Below are positions 39,766 to 48,520 of a DNA stretch of 64,000 nt, in pieces (the stretch's first letter is position 1; each line of letters begins with the position of its first letter). A model generated the notes under the pieces. The model made no database searches. It was not told the DNA's origin and saw nothing but the letters and a program-made list of their open reading frames with translations. A program made the translations under genes and the position numbers. The stretch covers positions 372,001 through 436,000 of the forward strand of contig JASENG010000001.1 of the NCBI GenBank assembly GCA_030027265.1, given 5' to 3'. This DNA comes from Lysinibacillus fusiformis (lineage in GTDB: Bacteria; Bacillota; Bacilli; Bacillales_A; Planococcaceae).

Positions 39766-40929
39766 ATGCTATTTATGAACGATCAGCGTTGGTTGTCCCA
39801 AAATTTCTTTATCTTCTTTTTTACATGGGGCGTATATTTACAGTATTGGTCGGGATGGCTAAGTGAAGCAAAAGGGTTATCGGTTTCGGAAGTCAGCCTG
39901 ATTATGGGGTTTGGTTTAGTAGCTCGGGCTATCTCGACGATGTTTGTTTTCCCATTTGCTGCAAGGTATTTAAGTGCCAAAAAGCTAACACATTTTTTAG
40001 TGATCAGTGCATTGATTGCTGCGGCTCTCTATATTCCTTTTAATCATTTTATTGCTTTGTTTCTTATAACGATGGTCTTTAGTTTATTTTATCCTTCGCT
40101 CTTGCCTGCAGTTGAAAGCAGTGCATCCACACTTGTTCAGCAGGGGAAAGTGCATTATGGGAAAAGTCGCTCCTATGGTTCCATCAGCTTTGTTATTTCT
40201 GTTCTTATTCTCAGTATGATTGTTGGCTATTTTGGCGAGGATGCCATTTTATGGTGTATGATCACGTATTTAGCCATCATGTTAGGTTTGCAAGCCATGC
40301 CAGCTCCAGAAGTTCTAAATGTGAAGCCTACCGTGGAAGACCGATCCCAACAGTTTTCAATGAAAAGCTTGTGGAAAATAAAAGGGTTCCCGGTTGTAAT
40401 GGTCTTGGCTATTTTGCTGCAAGGATCACTTGCTTCCTACTATAATTACAGCTATATCTATTTACAGCAGTATTTAGAGGTGAATCCTTTTTATATTGGA
40501 ATGATCCTGAATATTGCTGTCATTTTTGAAATTTTATTTTTTTTAAAAGTAGATCATCTATTTTCAAGATGGAGAACTTCTTCGTTATTTCTACTTGCAG
40601 CAGCAGGTTCTACCTTAAGATGGGTGATGATTTTTGTATTTCCTAATGTATGGGTGTTTATTTTGTCGCAGACCCTGCATGCACTTGCATTTGCCATGGC
40701 CCACTATGCCTTTGTTCAATACATAACACGCAATTTGCCTAAACAACAATTGTCGAACGCACAAGGATTATATTCTGCTTTAGCAATGAGTTTGAGTGCA
40801 GCCGTTCTAACCTTATTTGGAGGATTCTTGTACGAAATTACACCGGGTTTAGCTTTTTTAGGAATGATCGTTTTTACGGTTCCAGCAATAATCATCGTTC
40901 TTTTAACAAAAAAGGTTTACCAATATTAA
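39766..40929 (+). CDS. MFS transporter (MFS_1-like, HcaT-type)
   Basis: 387-residue membrane protein with 12 predicted helices. The N-terminus WLSQNFFIFFFTWGVYLQYW and the YGKSRSYGSISFVIS block in the middle resemble the HcaT/LacY-like branch of the major facilitators. The substrate cannot be read. GGAGG lies four bases before ATG 39766 and 13 before ATG 39775, so the start is uncertain by three residues. It converges on the TerC gene over a shared terminator. Confidence 0.87.
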   Translation: MLFMNDQRWLSQNFFIFFFTWGVYLQYWSGWLSEAKGLSVSEVSLIMGFGLVARAISTMFVFPFAARYLSAKKLTHFLVISALIAAALYIPFNHFIALFLITMVFSLFYPSLLPAVESSASTLVQQGKVHYGKSRSYGSISFVISVLILSMIVGYFGEDAILWCMITYLAIMLGLQAMPAPEVLNVKPTVEDRSQQFSMKSLWKIKGFPVVMVLAILLQGSLASYYNYSYIYLQQYLEVNPFYIGMILNIAVIFEILFFLKVDHLFSRWRTSSLFLLAAAGSTLRWVMIFVFPNVWVFILSQTLHALAFAMAHYAFVQYITRNLPKQQLSNAQGLYSALAMSLSAAVLTLFGGFLYEITPGLAFLGMIVFTVPAIIIVLLTKKVYQY

Positions 40930-40964
40930 AAAAGTCGCCCCTAATTCGGGGCAACTTCTTTTCT
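40928..40964. terminator. bidirectional terminator between the MFS and TerC genes
   Basis: AAGTCGCCCC pairs with GGGGCAACTT with one mismatch, with A-rich and T-rich flanks. Confidence 0.82.
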
Positions 40965-41624
40965 TTTTAATAAATATTTTACGGATAAGCCAATAATCAT
41001 CACTACGGTGACAACAATTATTTCAAATTTATAGATGGCTTCCTGGGTAGTGAAAAAATGTGCAACATAATTATCTTTTACAATCATTTTTGAAGCAGTC
41101 CATGTTAAAAGTGCAGAGCCCAATACAATGATAATAGGGAATTTCTCCATTAATTTTGTCACAAACGCACTGCCCCAAACAACAATAGGGATCGAGACGA
41201 TGAGACCGATGATTACGAGTAGAATGCTCCCATGTGCAGCACCAGCCACTGCAATAATATTATCAACCCCCATTAATAAGTCCGCCAGTAGAATTGTGCC
41301 GATTGCTCCCCAAAAATTCTTTTTGCTTGGCTTCACGTCGAGGTTTTCTTCTGTGAGCAGAAGTTTGTAAGAAATATACAAAAGTAAAACTCCGCCTACT
41401 AATAGGAGACCATCATATTGAAGAAGTTTAACTGCCACTAGTGTGAGAAGGATACGAACAAGGATGGCACAGAAAGTTCCCCAAAAAATCACTGGTTTTT
41501 GCTGACTCTTCGGCAAGTTTTTTGCAACAAGTCCAATCAATAATGCATTATCACCCGCAAGAACTAAATCGATTAAAATTATAGTGACTAAAGCAGTTAA
41601 AAATTCACCGGATAATATTTCCAC
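40941..41624 (-). CDS. TerC-family integral membrane protein (YjbE-like)
   Basis: 227 residues, seven or so membrane helices. Conserved acidic membrane motifs include LIDLVLAGDNALLIG and LLADLLMGVDNIIA, as in TerC proteins; several family members export manganese or help load metal onto secreted enzymes. The GTG start at 41624 gives MEILSGEFL, the usual family N-terminus, and has GGGAG ten bases upstream. A TTG at 41654 would add ten residues. No yybP-ykoY manganese riboswitch was recognised in the short upstream region. Confidence 0.87.
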   Translation of the reverse strand: MEILSGEFLTALVTIILIDLVLAGDNALLIGLVAKNLPKSQQKPVIFWGTFCAILVRILLTLVAVKLLQYDGLLLVGGVLLLYISYKLLLTEENLDVKPSKKNFWGAIGTILLADLLMGVDNIIAVAGAAHGSILLVIIGLIVSIPIVVWGSAFVTKLMEKFPIIIVLGSALLTWTASKMIVKDNYVAHFFTTQEAIYKFEIIVVTVVMIIGLSVKYLLKRKEVAPN

Positions 41625-41791
41625 TACATTTTCGCTCCCGTCTTTTTTAAGCAATGTTCGTCCACTTAATAATAAATGTATGATTCTTGTCCTTTTTTAG
41701 AAGTAAAATGAGCGGCTCAGGCTACTATTGCAACATTCGGAATTTTATGGTAGTTTTTTAATAATTTTATAGTTAAAAGCGAGGGATGGGC

Positions 41792-42589
41792 ATGATCAGA
41801 AAACTTTCTGAGACAGACAGACACAAGCTTATGGAATTTGTATGTAAAAAGCCTGCCGAAAATTTATTTATTATCGGGGATGTAGAAGCTTTTGGTTTTG
41901 ATAGCAGCTTTCAAACTCTATGGGGTCAGTTCAATGAAGCAGGAGGGCTTATTGCAGTACTTCTAAAATATGAAAGCAACTATATTCCATATGCTGAAGG
42001 CGAATATGATACAGCAGGTTTTGCTGAAATTATCAACAGCGATCCCAAAATGTGTGAACTCTCTGGCCTAAAAGAAGTGGTAGAAAAGCTTGAACCACTC
42101 ATTCCAAAGAAAAAAAGAAGTCGTAATTCATTTTACTATGCTAAATGCAAAAGATTGCTAGAAGTAAAGAGTGACGAAGAGCTAAAGAAAGTTGAAAAAT
42201 TAACATTAAATGAAATCGAGGAAAATGTAGAACTTTTAAAGAGAGTACCTGAATTTAGAGCCAGCAATATTACGGTTGAATCCAAGAAACGTATGTTTGA
42301 AAAGAATACTGGCCGGACATACTTTATTCGAGTAAATGGAGAAATGGCGGCAACGGCTTCTTCAACTGCCGAGAACAGTTCGTCGGCAATGATTGTTGCG
42401 GTTGCTACAAAGGAGCATTTCAAGCGTCAAGGACTTGCTACGGATTGTATGATTAAACTGTGTAAAGATCTTTTAGCTGAAGGAAAAGAGCTTTGTTTGT
42501 ATTACGATAATCCCGATGCGGGGAAAATTTATCGGCGTCTGGGATTTGAAGATATCGGCTTTTGGAATATGTATCGCTACGAATATTAA
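41792..42589 (+). CDS. GNAT-family acetyltransferase
   Basis: 265 residues. The C-terminal half is a GNAT fold with AATASSTAENSSSAMIVAVA, the acetyl-CoA loop KEHFKRQGLATDCM (Q/RxxGxA type) and YYDNPDAGKIYRRLGFED. The N-terminal half (KKPAENLFIIGDVEAFGF) is the accessory domain seen in two-domain GNAT proteins. The acceptor is unknown. ATG 41792 is six bases after GAGGG; ATG 41786 is immediately adjacent to it. Confidence 0.87.
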   Translation: MIRKLSETDRHKLMEFVCKKPAENLFIIGDVEAFGFDSSFQTLWGQFNEAGGLIAVLLKYESNYIPYAEGEYDTAGFAEIINSDPKMCELSGLKEVVEKLEPLIPKKKRSRNSFYYAKCKRLLEVKSDEELKKVEKLTLNEIEENVELLKRVPEFRASNITVESKKRMFEKNTGRTYFIRVNGEMAATASSTAENSSSAMIVAVATKEHFKRQGLATDCMIKLCKDLLAEGKELCLYYDNPDAGKIYRRLGFEDIGFWNMYRYEY

Positions 42590-42605
42590 TTTCTAATAGT
42601 AATAA

Positions 42606-42634
42606 TTGACACATTCAAATCCATTTCATATAAT
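42606..42634 (+). promoter_or_regulatory. consensus sigma-A promoter of the alaS leader
   Basis: TTGACA (42606-42611), exactly 17 bases, TATAAT (42629-42634): a perfect match to consensus. Transcription would start near 42641. Confidence 0.88.
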
Positions 42635-42737
42635 TTATTAGAAAATACGAAATGAACTTTTGAAGAATTTTCGTATAATGATTTCTCAAATGATATTTTG
42701 AGAACCATTCGAATTAAGAATAATAGTAAAACAATGA

Positions 42738-43105
42738 TGGAAAAAGTACGTTTATGCAGTCGAACAGAAAGAGATTCCGATGGCTGAAAGAATCTTGCGT
42801 AAAGCATATACCGAAAGCTACTCCTGAGTGCAGCTAATCCCTGTCGTTCACTTACGTTACAGTGCTTGAGATATAAGTTTGGTATGTTGACTTTAGCCTT
42901 TTAGATGGAGGTTAAAAAGAAACCGCTTGCCAGTCGAGGCGTGACGAGTAAAACAATCGCAACTCCCATAAAGGGTAATGAGGATTGTTTTAAGAGGAAC
43001 AACGAAGAATGAAAGCGATTGACTTTAACCGAACTTATAAATTAGGGTGGTACCGCGAATACAGTCTTCGTCCCTTTACCTGGGATGAAGGCTTTTTATT
43101 TTTGT
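42738..43105 (+). promoter_or_regulatory. T-box riboswitch controlling alaS (Ala specifier GCT)
   Basis: Stem I carries AGTA at 42745-42748. GTTTATGC pairs with GCATATAC. Then GAA, A and GCT follow (42817-42819), placing an alanine codon in the specifier position, followed by A and CTCCTGAG. The T-box AGGGTGGTACCGCG is at 43044-43057; its TGGT bulge fits the ACCA end of tRNA-Ala. The terminator CTTCGTCCC/GGGATGAAG with a T-rich tail ends near 43105. About 100 transcribed bases precede stem I and hold two more hairpins (TACGAAA/TTTCGTA and TTCTCAAA/TTTGAGAA). Confidence 0.93.
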
Positions 43106-43290
43106 TTTAAAGGGGAATTGGCAGGTTTAGCGGGCATGAAAAAGGAAAAGCTGTGAAAAAATGTTGGCTATTTTCATGAAACTGACGGATTGATGTCCGT
43201 AATGACTGAAATTATCCGCAATCATTAAACTTAACACCATCATATAAAAATCAATCAACTTTAACTAAAAATTTTGGAGGTATTTTTAAG
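43106..43290 (+). other. alaS leader downstream of the T-box terminator
   Basis: About 185 bases between the terminator and alaS with no open frame. A short GACGGATTGATGTCCGT hairpin is visible near 43182. GGAGG for alaS lies at the end. Confidence 0.4.
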
Positions 43291-45951
43291 ATGAAAGCAA
43301 CAGATATTCGTCGCAAATATTTAGATTTTTTTATTGAAAAAGGGCATGCGCAAGAACCATCAGCACCACTAGTACCAATTAATGACGCTTCATTGCTTTG
43401 GATCAATTCAGGGGTTGCCACTTTAAAAAAATATTTTGACGGCCGTGTGATTCCTGACAATCCTCGCATTACAAATGCACAAAAATCAATTCGTACAAAC
43501 GATATTGAAAACGTAGGGAAAACAGCTCGTCACCACACTTTCTTTGAAATGTTGGGGAACTTCTCGATTGGTGATTATTTCAAAAAAGAAGCAATTCACT
43601 TCGCATGGGAATTCTTAACAGATTCAAAATGGATGGGATTCAACCCAGAATTATTATCGATTACGATTCATCCGGAAGACCAAGAAGCATATGATATTTG
43701 GAAAAATGAAATCGGCATTCCAGAAGATCGTTTAATCCGTATTGAAGGGAATTTCTGGGATATCGGTGAAGGTCCTTCTGGTCCAAACTCAGAAATTTTC
43801 TACGATCGTGGACCTGAATACGGCAATGATGAAAATGATCCAGAGTTATATCCAGGTGGAGAAAATGAACGTTACCTTGAAATTTGGAACTTAGTATTCT
43901 CACAATTCAACCACAATCCAGATGGTACCTACACGCCGCTTCCAAAACAAAACATTGATACAGGTATGGGGCTTGAACGGATGGCATCTGTTGTACAAAA
44001 TGTACCAACAAACTTTGATACGGATTTATTCATGCCAATCATCGAGAAAATTGAAGAATTTTCGAACCGTCCGTACAAACGTCCCGGTGAAATCGATTTA
44101 AAGGAAATTTTCGGCAGTGAAGAGGATATTAATACACCGTTTAAAGTAATTGCCGACCATATTCGTACGGTAGCATTTGCAATTGGAGATGGTGCATTGC
44201 CTTCAAATGAAGGACGTGGTTACGTATTGCGCCGTTTATTGCGTCGTGCGGTACGTTATGCAAAACAAATCGGCATTGAAAAACCGTTCATGTTTGAGCT
44301 AGTGCCGACTGTTGGGGAAATCATGCAAGATTTCTACCCGGAGGTAAAAGAAAAAACGGAATTTATTCAACGTGTAATTAAAAACGAAGAAAATCGTTTC
44401 CATGAAACACTTGACGGTGGTTTAGCAATTCTTTCAGACGTTATTACTAAGGAAAAAGCAGCTGGATTAACTGTTATTCCAGGCAGTGATGCTTTCCGTT
44501 TATATGATACTTATGGTTTCCCGGTGGAGTTAACAGAGGAATACGCTGCTGAGGCTGGTATGACAGTTGACCACGAAGGCTTTGAAGCGGCCATGGAACA
44601 ACAGCGCGAACGTGCTCGAGCAGCTCGAGCAGATGTAGATTCTATGCAAGTTCAATCAGAAGTTTTAGCTAACTTAAAACAAGAATCTAATTTTGTCGGA
44701 TATGAAACTTTACAAACAGAAACTAAAGTTGTGGCGATGGTAGCAAATGGTCAAATCGTAGAGGTTGCTTCTGAAGGGGAAGAGGTTCTAGTAATTTTAG
44801 CTGAAACTCCTTTCTACGCTGAAATGGGTGGTCAAGTAGCTGACCATGGGACAATCGAAAATGATACATTCAAAGCTTTCGTAAAAGATGTGCAAAAAGC
44901 TCCAAATGGTCAATCGCTTCATACAGTCGTTATTGAATCTGGTGAAATGAACTTAAATGACAATGTTATGGCAACAGTTGATCGTGATGAACGAAATCTA
45001 GTTGTAAAAAACCATACTGCGACACATATTATGCAACGTGCATTAAAAGATGTGTTAGGGGATCATGTTAACCAGGCTGGTTCTTATGTCGGTCCGGATC
45101 GTTTACGCTTTGACTTTTCTCACTTTGGTCCGGCTACAAAAGAAGAAATCGAAAAAATCGAACGTATTGTTAACGAGAAAATTTGGGATGATATTGAAGT
45201 GATCATTGAAGAAATGCCAATCTCAGAAGCTAAAGCTATGGGAGCTATGGCTTTATTCGGTGAAAAATACGGGGATGTTGTTCGTGTAGTTCAAGTGAGT
45301 GACTATTCTGTTGAGCTTTGTGGTGGTATCCATGTAAAGCGCTCATCTGAAATTGGTTTATTCAAAATTATTTCTGAAGCGGGTATTGGAGCAGGTACTC
45401 GACGCATTGAAGCGGTTACAGGTAAAGCGGCATATGAAGCAGTGAAAGAAGATCAACGCATATTAGAAGAATCAGCGGGTCTTTTAAAAGCAAATCCTAA
45501 AGATTTAGTAGCGCGAGTTGAAAACCTGCAGCAAGAATTAAAAGAACAACAACGTGAAAACGAAGCTTTATCTCAAAAAATTGCTAACTCTCAAGCAAGC
45601 GCAGTTCTAGATGCAGCACAAACTATTGGCGATGTAACTGTTCTAGCAACAAAAGTAGATGCAAAAGATAACAATCAACTGCGTCAAATGATGGATGATC
45701 TAAAAGGGAAGTTGCAAAAAGCTGTTATCGTACTTGGCGCTGTTGACGGTGACAAAGTTATGTTATGTGCGGGTGTGACAAAGGATCTAGTTGGCAGCAA
45801 CTACCATGCTGGTAATATCGTGAAAACTGTTGCAGAAGCTTGCGGTGGTAAAGGTGGCGGTCGTCCGGATATGGCGATGGCTGGGGCAAAGGATGCTTCG
45901 AAACTTGATGAAGCCTTAGTTTATGTGTATGATTACGTTAAATCAGTTTAA
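43291..45951 (+). CDS. alaS: alanyl-tRNA synthetase
   Basis: Class II synthetase with editing. 886 residues: catalytic core (to about 250, with [23 protein letters not shown] split as RTNDIENVG and [12 protein letters not shown]), tRNA recognition domain, and editing domain with the zinc-site histidines in [11 protein letters not shown] and the CGGIHV motif. A C-terminal DHHA1 domain has [20 protein letters not shown] lies ahead of the ATG. The gene is controlled by the T-box leader. Confidence 0.98.
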   Translation: MKATDIRRKYLDFFIEKGHAQEPSAPLVPINDASLLWINSGVATLKKYFDGRVIPDNPRITNAQKSIRTNDIENVGKTARHHTFFEMLGNFSIGDYFKKEAIHFAWEFLTDSKWMGFNPELLSITIHPEDQEAYDIWKNEIGIPEDRLIRIEGNFWDIGEGPSGPNSEIFYDRGPEYGNDENDPELYPGGENERYLEIWNLVFSQFNHNPDGTYTPLPKQNIDTGMGLERMASVVQNVPTNFDTDLFMPIIEKIEEFSNRPYKRPGEIDLKEIFGSEEDINTPFKVIADHIRTVAFAIGDGALPSNEGRGYVLRRLLRRAVRYAKQIGIEKPFMFELVPTVGEIMQDFYPEVKEKTEFIQRVIKNEENRFHETLDGGLAILSDVITKEKAAGLTVIPGSDAFRLYDTYGFPVELTEEYAAEAGMTVDHEGFEAAMEQQRERARAARADVDSMQVQSEVLANLKQESNFVGYETLQTETKVVAMVANGQIVEVASEGEEVLVILAETPFYAEMGGQVADHGTIENDTFKAFVKDVQKAPNGQSLHTVVIESGEMNLNDNVMATVDRDERNLVVKNHTATHIMQRALKDVLGDHVNQAGSYVGPDRLRFDFSHFGPATKEEIEKIERIVNEKIWDDIEVIIEEMPISEAKAMGAMALFGEKYGDVVRVVQVSDYSVELCGGIHVKRSSEIGLFKIISEAGIGAGTRRIEAVTGKAAYEAVKEDQRILEESAGLLKANPKDLVARVENLQQELKEQQRENEALSQKIANSQASAVLDAAQTIGDVTVLATKVDAKDNNQLRQMMDDLKGKLQKAVIVLGAVDGDKVMLCAGVTKDLVGSNYHAGNIVKTVAEACGGKGGGRPDMAMAGAKDASKLDEALVYVYDYVKSV

Positions 45952-46030
45952 GAGTTGTTAGAAGAATGATAAGTGAAACTCTACACTTCAAATTTTGTAA
46001 CAAAAATTGGTTAGAAAACCATTCCAATAT

Positions 46031-46058
46031 TTGATTGAACACAATAATAAGTTATAAT
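46031..46058 (+). promoter_or_regulatory. promoter of the ireB-ruvX genes
   Basis: TTGATT (46031-46036), 16 bases, TATAAT (46053-46058), about 60 bases before ireB. Confidence 0.55.
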
Positions 46059-46120
46059 AAAGAAAATGGAGATGTAGTACGCTGTTGCATCTCCTAATTT
46101 CTGAAAGCGAGGTGCTGGTC

Positions 46121-46387
46121 TTGAGTTCGTTTGATAAAACAATGAAATTTAGTTTCCCGGAAGAATCAATGGAACAAGAAGTAAAGCAAGTGATGCTGAA
46201 GGTGTACTCTTCACTAGAGGAGAAGGGGTATAATCCTACAAATCAAATTGTAGGCTATCTATTATCTGGTGATCCGGCATACATCCCTCGCCATCAGGAT
46301 GCAAGAAATCTAATACGTAAGCTTGAGCGTGATGAAATTCTTGAAGAGCTTGTAAAATTCTATATTAGGAAGAATAACGAGGCATAA
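46121..46387 (+). CDS. ireB: IreB family regulatory phosphoprotein (YrzL)
   Basis: 88 residues. It begins [15 protein letters not shown] and has [22 protein letters not shown] and a helical C-terminus. In Enterococcus, IreB is phosphorylated by the PASTA kinase IreK and affects cell-wall stress and cephalosporin resistance; the role in Bacillus is less clear. The TTG start with GCGAGGTG six bases upstream gives the family N-terminus. The frame upstream to 46085 lacks support. Order alaS-ireB-ruvX-yrzB as in B. subtilis. Confidence 0.93.
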   Translation: MSSFDKTMKFSFPEESMEQEVKQVMLKVYSSLEEKGYNPTNQIVGYLLSGDPAYIPRHQDARNLIRKLERDEILEELVKFYIRKNNEA

Positions 46388-46394
46388 TGGCAAT

Positions 46395-46817
46395 ATGAGA
46401 ATAATGGGTTTAGATGTAGGTTCTAAAACAGTGGGCGTTGCAATTAGCGATGCGTTAGGCTGGACAGCGCAAGGAATCGAAACTGTAAAAATCAATGAAG
46501 AAACAGGCGATTTTGGAATTGAACGTATAAAAGAGCTTGTAAAGGAATATGCTGTTACGGAATTTGTGGTAGGCTTTCCTAAGAATATGAATAATACAGT
46601 AGGTCCTCGCGGAGAGGCTTCCAATAATTATAAAAAATTATTGGAAGAAACCTTTAGTTTACCTGTCAAGCTCTGGGATGAGCGCCTAACAACGATGGCC
46701 GCAGAGCGAATGCTGATTGAAGCGGATGTTAGCCGAAAAAAACGCAAACAAGTCATTGATAAAATGGCTGCTGTAATGATCCTGCAAGGGTATTTAGATA
46801 GCAAAGGGAACGTCTGA
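46395..46817 (+). CDS. ruvX: Holliday junction resolvase-like protein RuvX (YrrK/YqgF)
   Basis: 140 residues with an RNase H-like fold. The acidic active-site blocks are present: [29 protein letters not shown] and [15 protein letters not shown]. The family is linked to 16S rRNA 5' end processing and to Holliday junctions. It lies eight bases after ireB. Confidence 0.95.
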   Translation: MRIMGLDVGSKTVGVAISDALGWTAQGIETVKINEETGDFGIERIKELVKEYAVTEFVVGFPKNMNNTVGPRGEASNNYKKLLEETFSLPVKLWDERLTTMAAERMLIEADVSRKKRKQVIDKMAAVMILQGYLDSKGNV

Positions 46818-47063
46818 AAACTTATTTTTGAGCCGTTCCCTTACAATGAGAATGTGGACATTTTAAAATGAATGCCGCAGGAAGGAGAATCAACTTTCAA
46901 TTTATTGAATGTTCATTCTCTATCTCCATAGAGAAGCTGCAGAGCAATAGGAACAGAACATAGTCCCTTGCCTCGTGAAATTTACAAATAGAGGCAACAA
47001 AAATAGAAACTTTCTCACAACAAATGTTAGCAAGTTTGAAATTTAATGAAGAGGTGACCAATA
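46818..47063. other. intergenic region between ruvX and yrzB
   Basis: No gene found. A short CTCTAT/ATAGAG hairpin lies near 46918-46935 and a GAATGTTCATTC palindrome just before it. No clear terminator. Confidence 0.4.
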
Positions 47064-47372
47064 ATGGTACAAGAACACGAACACGAAGAACACCGTCACA
47101 TTACAATCGTAGACGAAAACGGCAACGAACAATTATGCGAAGTAATCCATACCTTCGACTCTGAAGAATTTGGCAAATCTTACGTTCTTTATTCTTTAGT
47201 TGGTGCTGAAGAAGACGATGAGGGACAAATCGAGATCTTTGCATCTGCATTCACACCATCAGAAAACGGTGAAGACGGTGAATTGGAGCCGATCGAAACT
47301 GAAGCTGAATGGGATTTAATCGAAGATGTTCTAAATCAATTAGAAGATCAATTTGATGACGAAGAAGAATAA
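47064..47372 (+). CDS. yrzB: DUF1292 protein YrzB
   Basis: 102 residues, very acidic. One DUF1292 domain: [39 protein letters not shown] and [18 protein letters not shown]. Function unknown, but the gene is widely conserved next to ruvX and mltG in Firmicutes. GAGGTGACC lies ahead of the ATG. A terminator separates it from a second, two-domain copy. Confidence 0.93.
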   Translation: MVQEHEHEEHRHITIVDENGNEQLCEVIHTFDSEEFGKSYVLYSLVGAEEDDEGQIEIFASAFTPSENGEDGELEPIETEAEWDLIEDVLNQLEDQFDDEEE

Positions 47373-47382
47373 TAACTAAATG

Positions 47383-47416
47383 AAAAGGTAGGCGTTCATT
47401 TGCCTACCTTTTTTAT
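47383..47416 (+). terminator. terminator after yrzB
   Basis: AAAAGGTAGGC and GCCTACCTTTT form an 11-bp perfect stem, then TTAT. Confidence 0.9.
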
Positions 47417-47514
47417 ACTAATTTGGGAAGTTAATTTTATGAAATTCGTACAAAATAAAACAGCGCGATTCATTCTATTATTGAATCGTGTTAACTATTT
47501 GGAGGTGCCTCAAA

Positions 47515-48036
47515 ATGGACGAGCAATATTTTACAATTCAATTGGAGGATGGAACTGAACAAAAATGCAGAGCCATTATGACATTTGATAGCGACGATCA
47601 TTCTTATGTGTTATATTCAATGATTGATGAAAATGGAAATGACAGTGAGGAAGTTTCTGCACTTCGATTTGAGCTTGATGAGGATGGCAAAATGACAGAT
47701 TTTACCGATCTTGAAACCGAAGAAGAGTGGGAAATGGTTGATGAGGTACTGAATACATTGATCGCTGAATTTGGTGACGGTGAAGAAGACTTCTTTACCA
47801 TTTCAGATGAAAATGGCGAAGAAATTGTATGTGAAGTACTCCATCGTTTTGAAATTGAGGAGTTTAATAAATCCTATATTCTTTATACTTTTTCCGATCA
47901 AGAAGAAATTGGCGAAATTTTCGCAGCTTGCTATATTGCCGGTGAAAAGGGAGAAGTACAAGACCTTATCCCAATCGAAAGCGATGAAGAATGGGAAAAA
48001 GTGGAGCAAGAATTAGAAGCATTAAATCTGAAATAA
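47515..48036 (+). CDS. tandem DUF1292 protein
   Basis: 173 residues made of two DUF1292 domains end to end. Copy 1 (about 4-85) has FTIQLEDGTEQKCRAIMTF, SYVLYSMID and EEEWEMVDEVLNTL. Copy 2 (about 90-170) has FTISDENGEEIVCEVLHRF, KSYILYTF and DEEWEKVEQELEAL. Copy 2 is closer to YrzB. ATG 47515 has GGAGGTG upstream, preferred over an in-frame ATG 27 bases earlier. It looks like a duplication and fusion of the neighbouring yrzB. Function unknown. Confidence 0.85.
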   Translation: MDEQYFTIQLEDGTEQKCRAIMTFDSDDHSYVLYSMIDENGNDSEEVSALRFELDEDGKMTDFTDLETEEEWEMVDEVLNTLIAEFGDGEEDFFTISDENGEEIVCEVLHRFEIEEFNKSYILYTFSDQEEIGEIFAACYIAGEKGEVQDLIPIESDEEWEKVEQELEALNLK

Positions 48037-48056
48037 ATCAGAATTAGTTATCTGTG

Positions 48057-48090
48057 AACCCGCCCCAACCTGTGGAGGCGGGTTTTTTTG
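48057..48090 (+). terminator. terminator after the tandem DUF1292 gene
   Basis: AACCCGCC pairs with GGCGGGTT, followed by seven T in all. Confidence 0.9.
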
Positions 48091-48148
48091 TGTTGCTTAT
48101 ATGATGAGAAATTGAACTTTCTCATAAAAATATCTTTGAAACATTAAG

Positions 48149-48201
48149 TGTCTAGATTTCGACAAAAAATGTCTAGATTTTTTGAAAAAGTGTCTAGATT
48201 T
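48149..48201. repeat. three 11-base repeats at an exact 21-base period
   Basis: TGTCTAGATTT occurs at 48149-48159, 48170-48180 and 48191-48201. The 10 bases between copies are A-rich and only loosely alike. A 21-base step is two turns of DNA helix. Confidence 0.85.
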
Positions 48202-48467
48202 GCGCCTGACGCAGGCTATCATCTGACGTATGTGACTAGTTTGGCAGTGTGCTCCTGCGCTGCGGTAGCTGCTCGTCGCAAATAAACATTGCCCAATTAC
48301 CCCGTGATTGGGCATCCGAATATGCGCCTGACGCAGGCTATCGGCGCAGACAAAACCCGTCACATCTGACGTATGTATCTAGTTTGGCAATGTGCTCCTG
48401 CGCTGCGGTAGCTGCTCGTCGCAAATAAACATTGCCCAATTACCCCGTGATTGGGCAATGTTTATTT
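48201..48467. repeat. GC-rich near-identical direct repeat with an 18-bp inverted repeat
   Basis: 48221-48314 recurs at 48364-48457 with only a few differences (offset 143). The preceding 20 bases at 48201-48220 recur at 48323-48342. Copy 2 closes with AAATAAACATTGCCCAAT (48423-48440) and its perfect complement (48450-48467). In copy 1 the right arm stops after ATTGGGCA. The base composition is clearly richer in GC than its surroundings. It carries no credible gene. It could be a non-coding mobile or REP-like element, or a structured RNA. Confidence 0.85.
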
Positions 48468-48520
48468 GTCACCATTTGTATTTTCTTGTATCATATTAGA
48501 AGATGTAAGGGGGGACGCTG

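Noticed and set aside
41655-41785. yybP-ykoY manganese riboswitch before the TerC-family gene
   Set aside because: The region is short and no conserved core of that riboswitch could be found.
46908-46921. LexA box at GAATGTTCATTC
   Set aside because: A palindrome, but it does not match the Gram-positive consensus CGAAC-N4-GTTCG.
46870-46965. 31-residue frame between ruvX and yrzB
   Set aside because: No ribosome binding site and no protein-like features.
48097-48363. 88-residue minus-strand frame with KSRHF repeats
   Set aside because: It is a translation of the 21-base repeats and the GC-rich duplication; the repetition is explained at the DNA level and no ribosome binding site was seen.
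48201-48467. CRISPR array
   Set aside because: Only two long copies with an internal palindrome and no regular spacers; no cas genes in the window.
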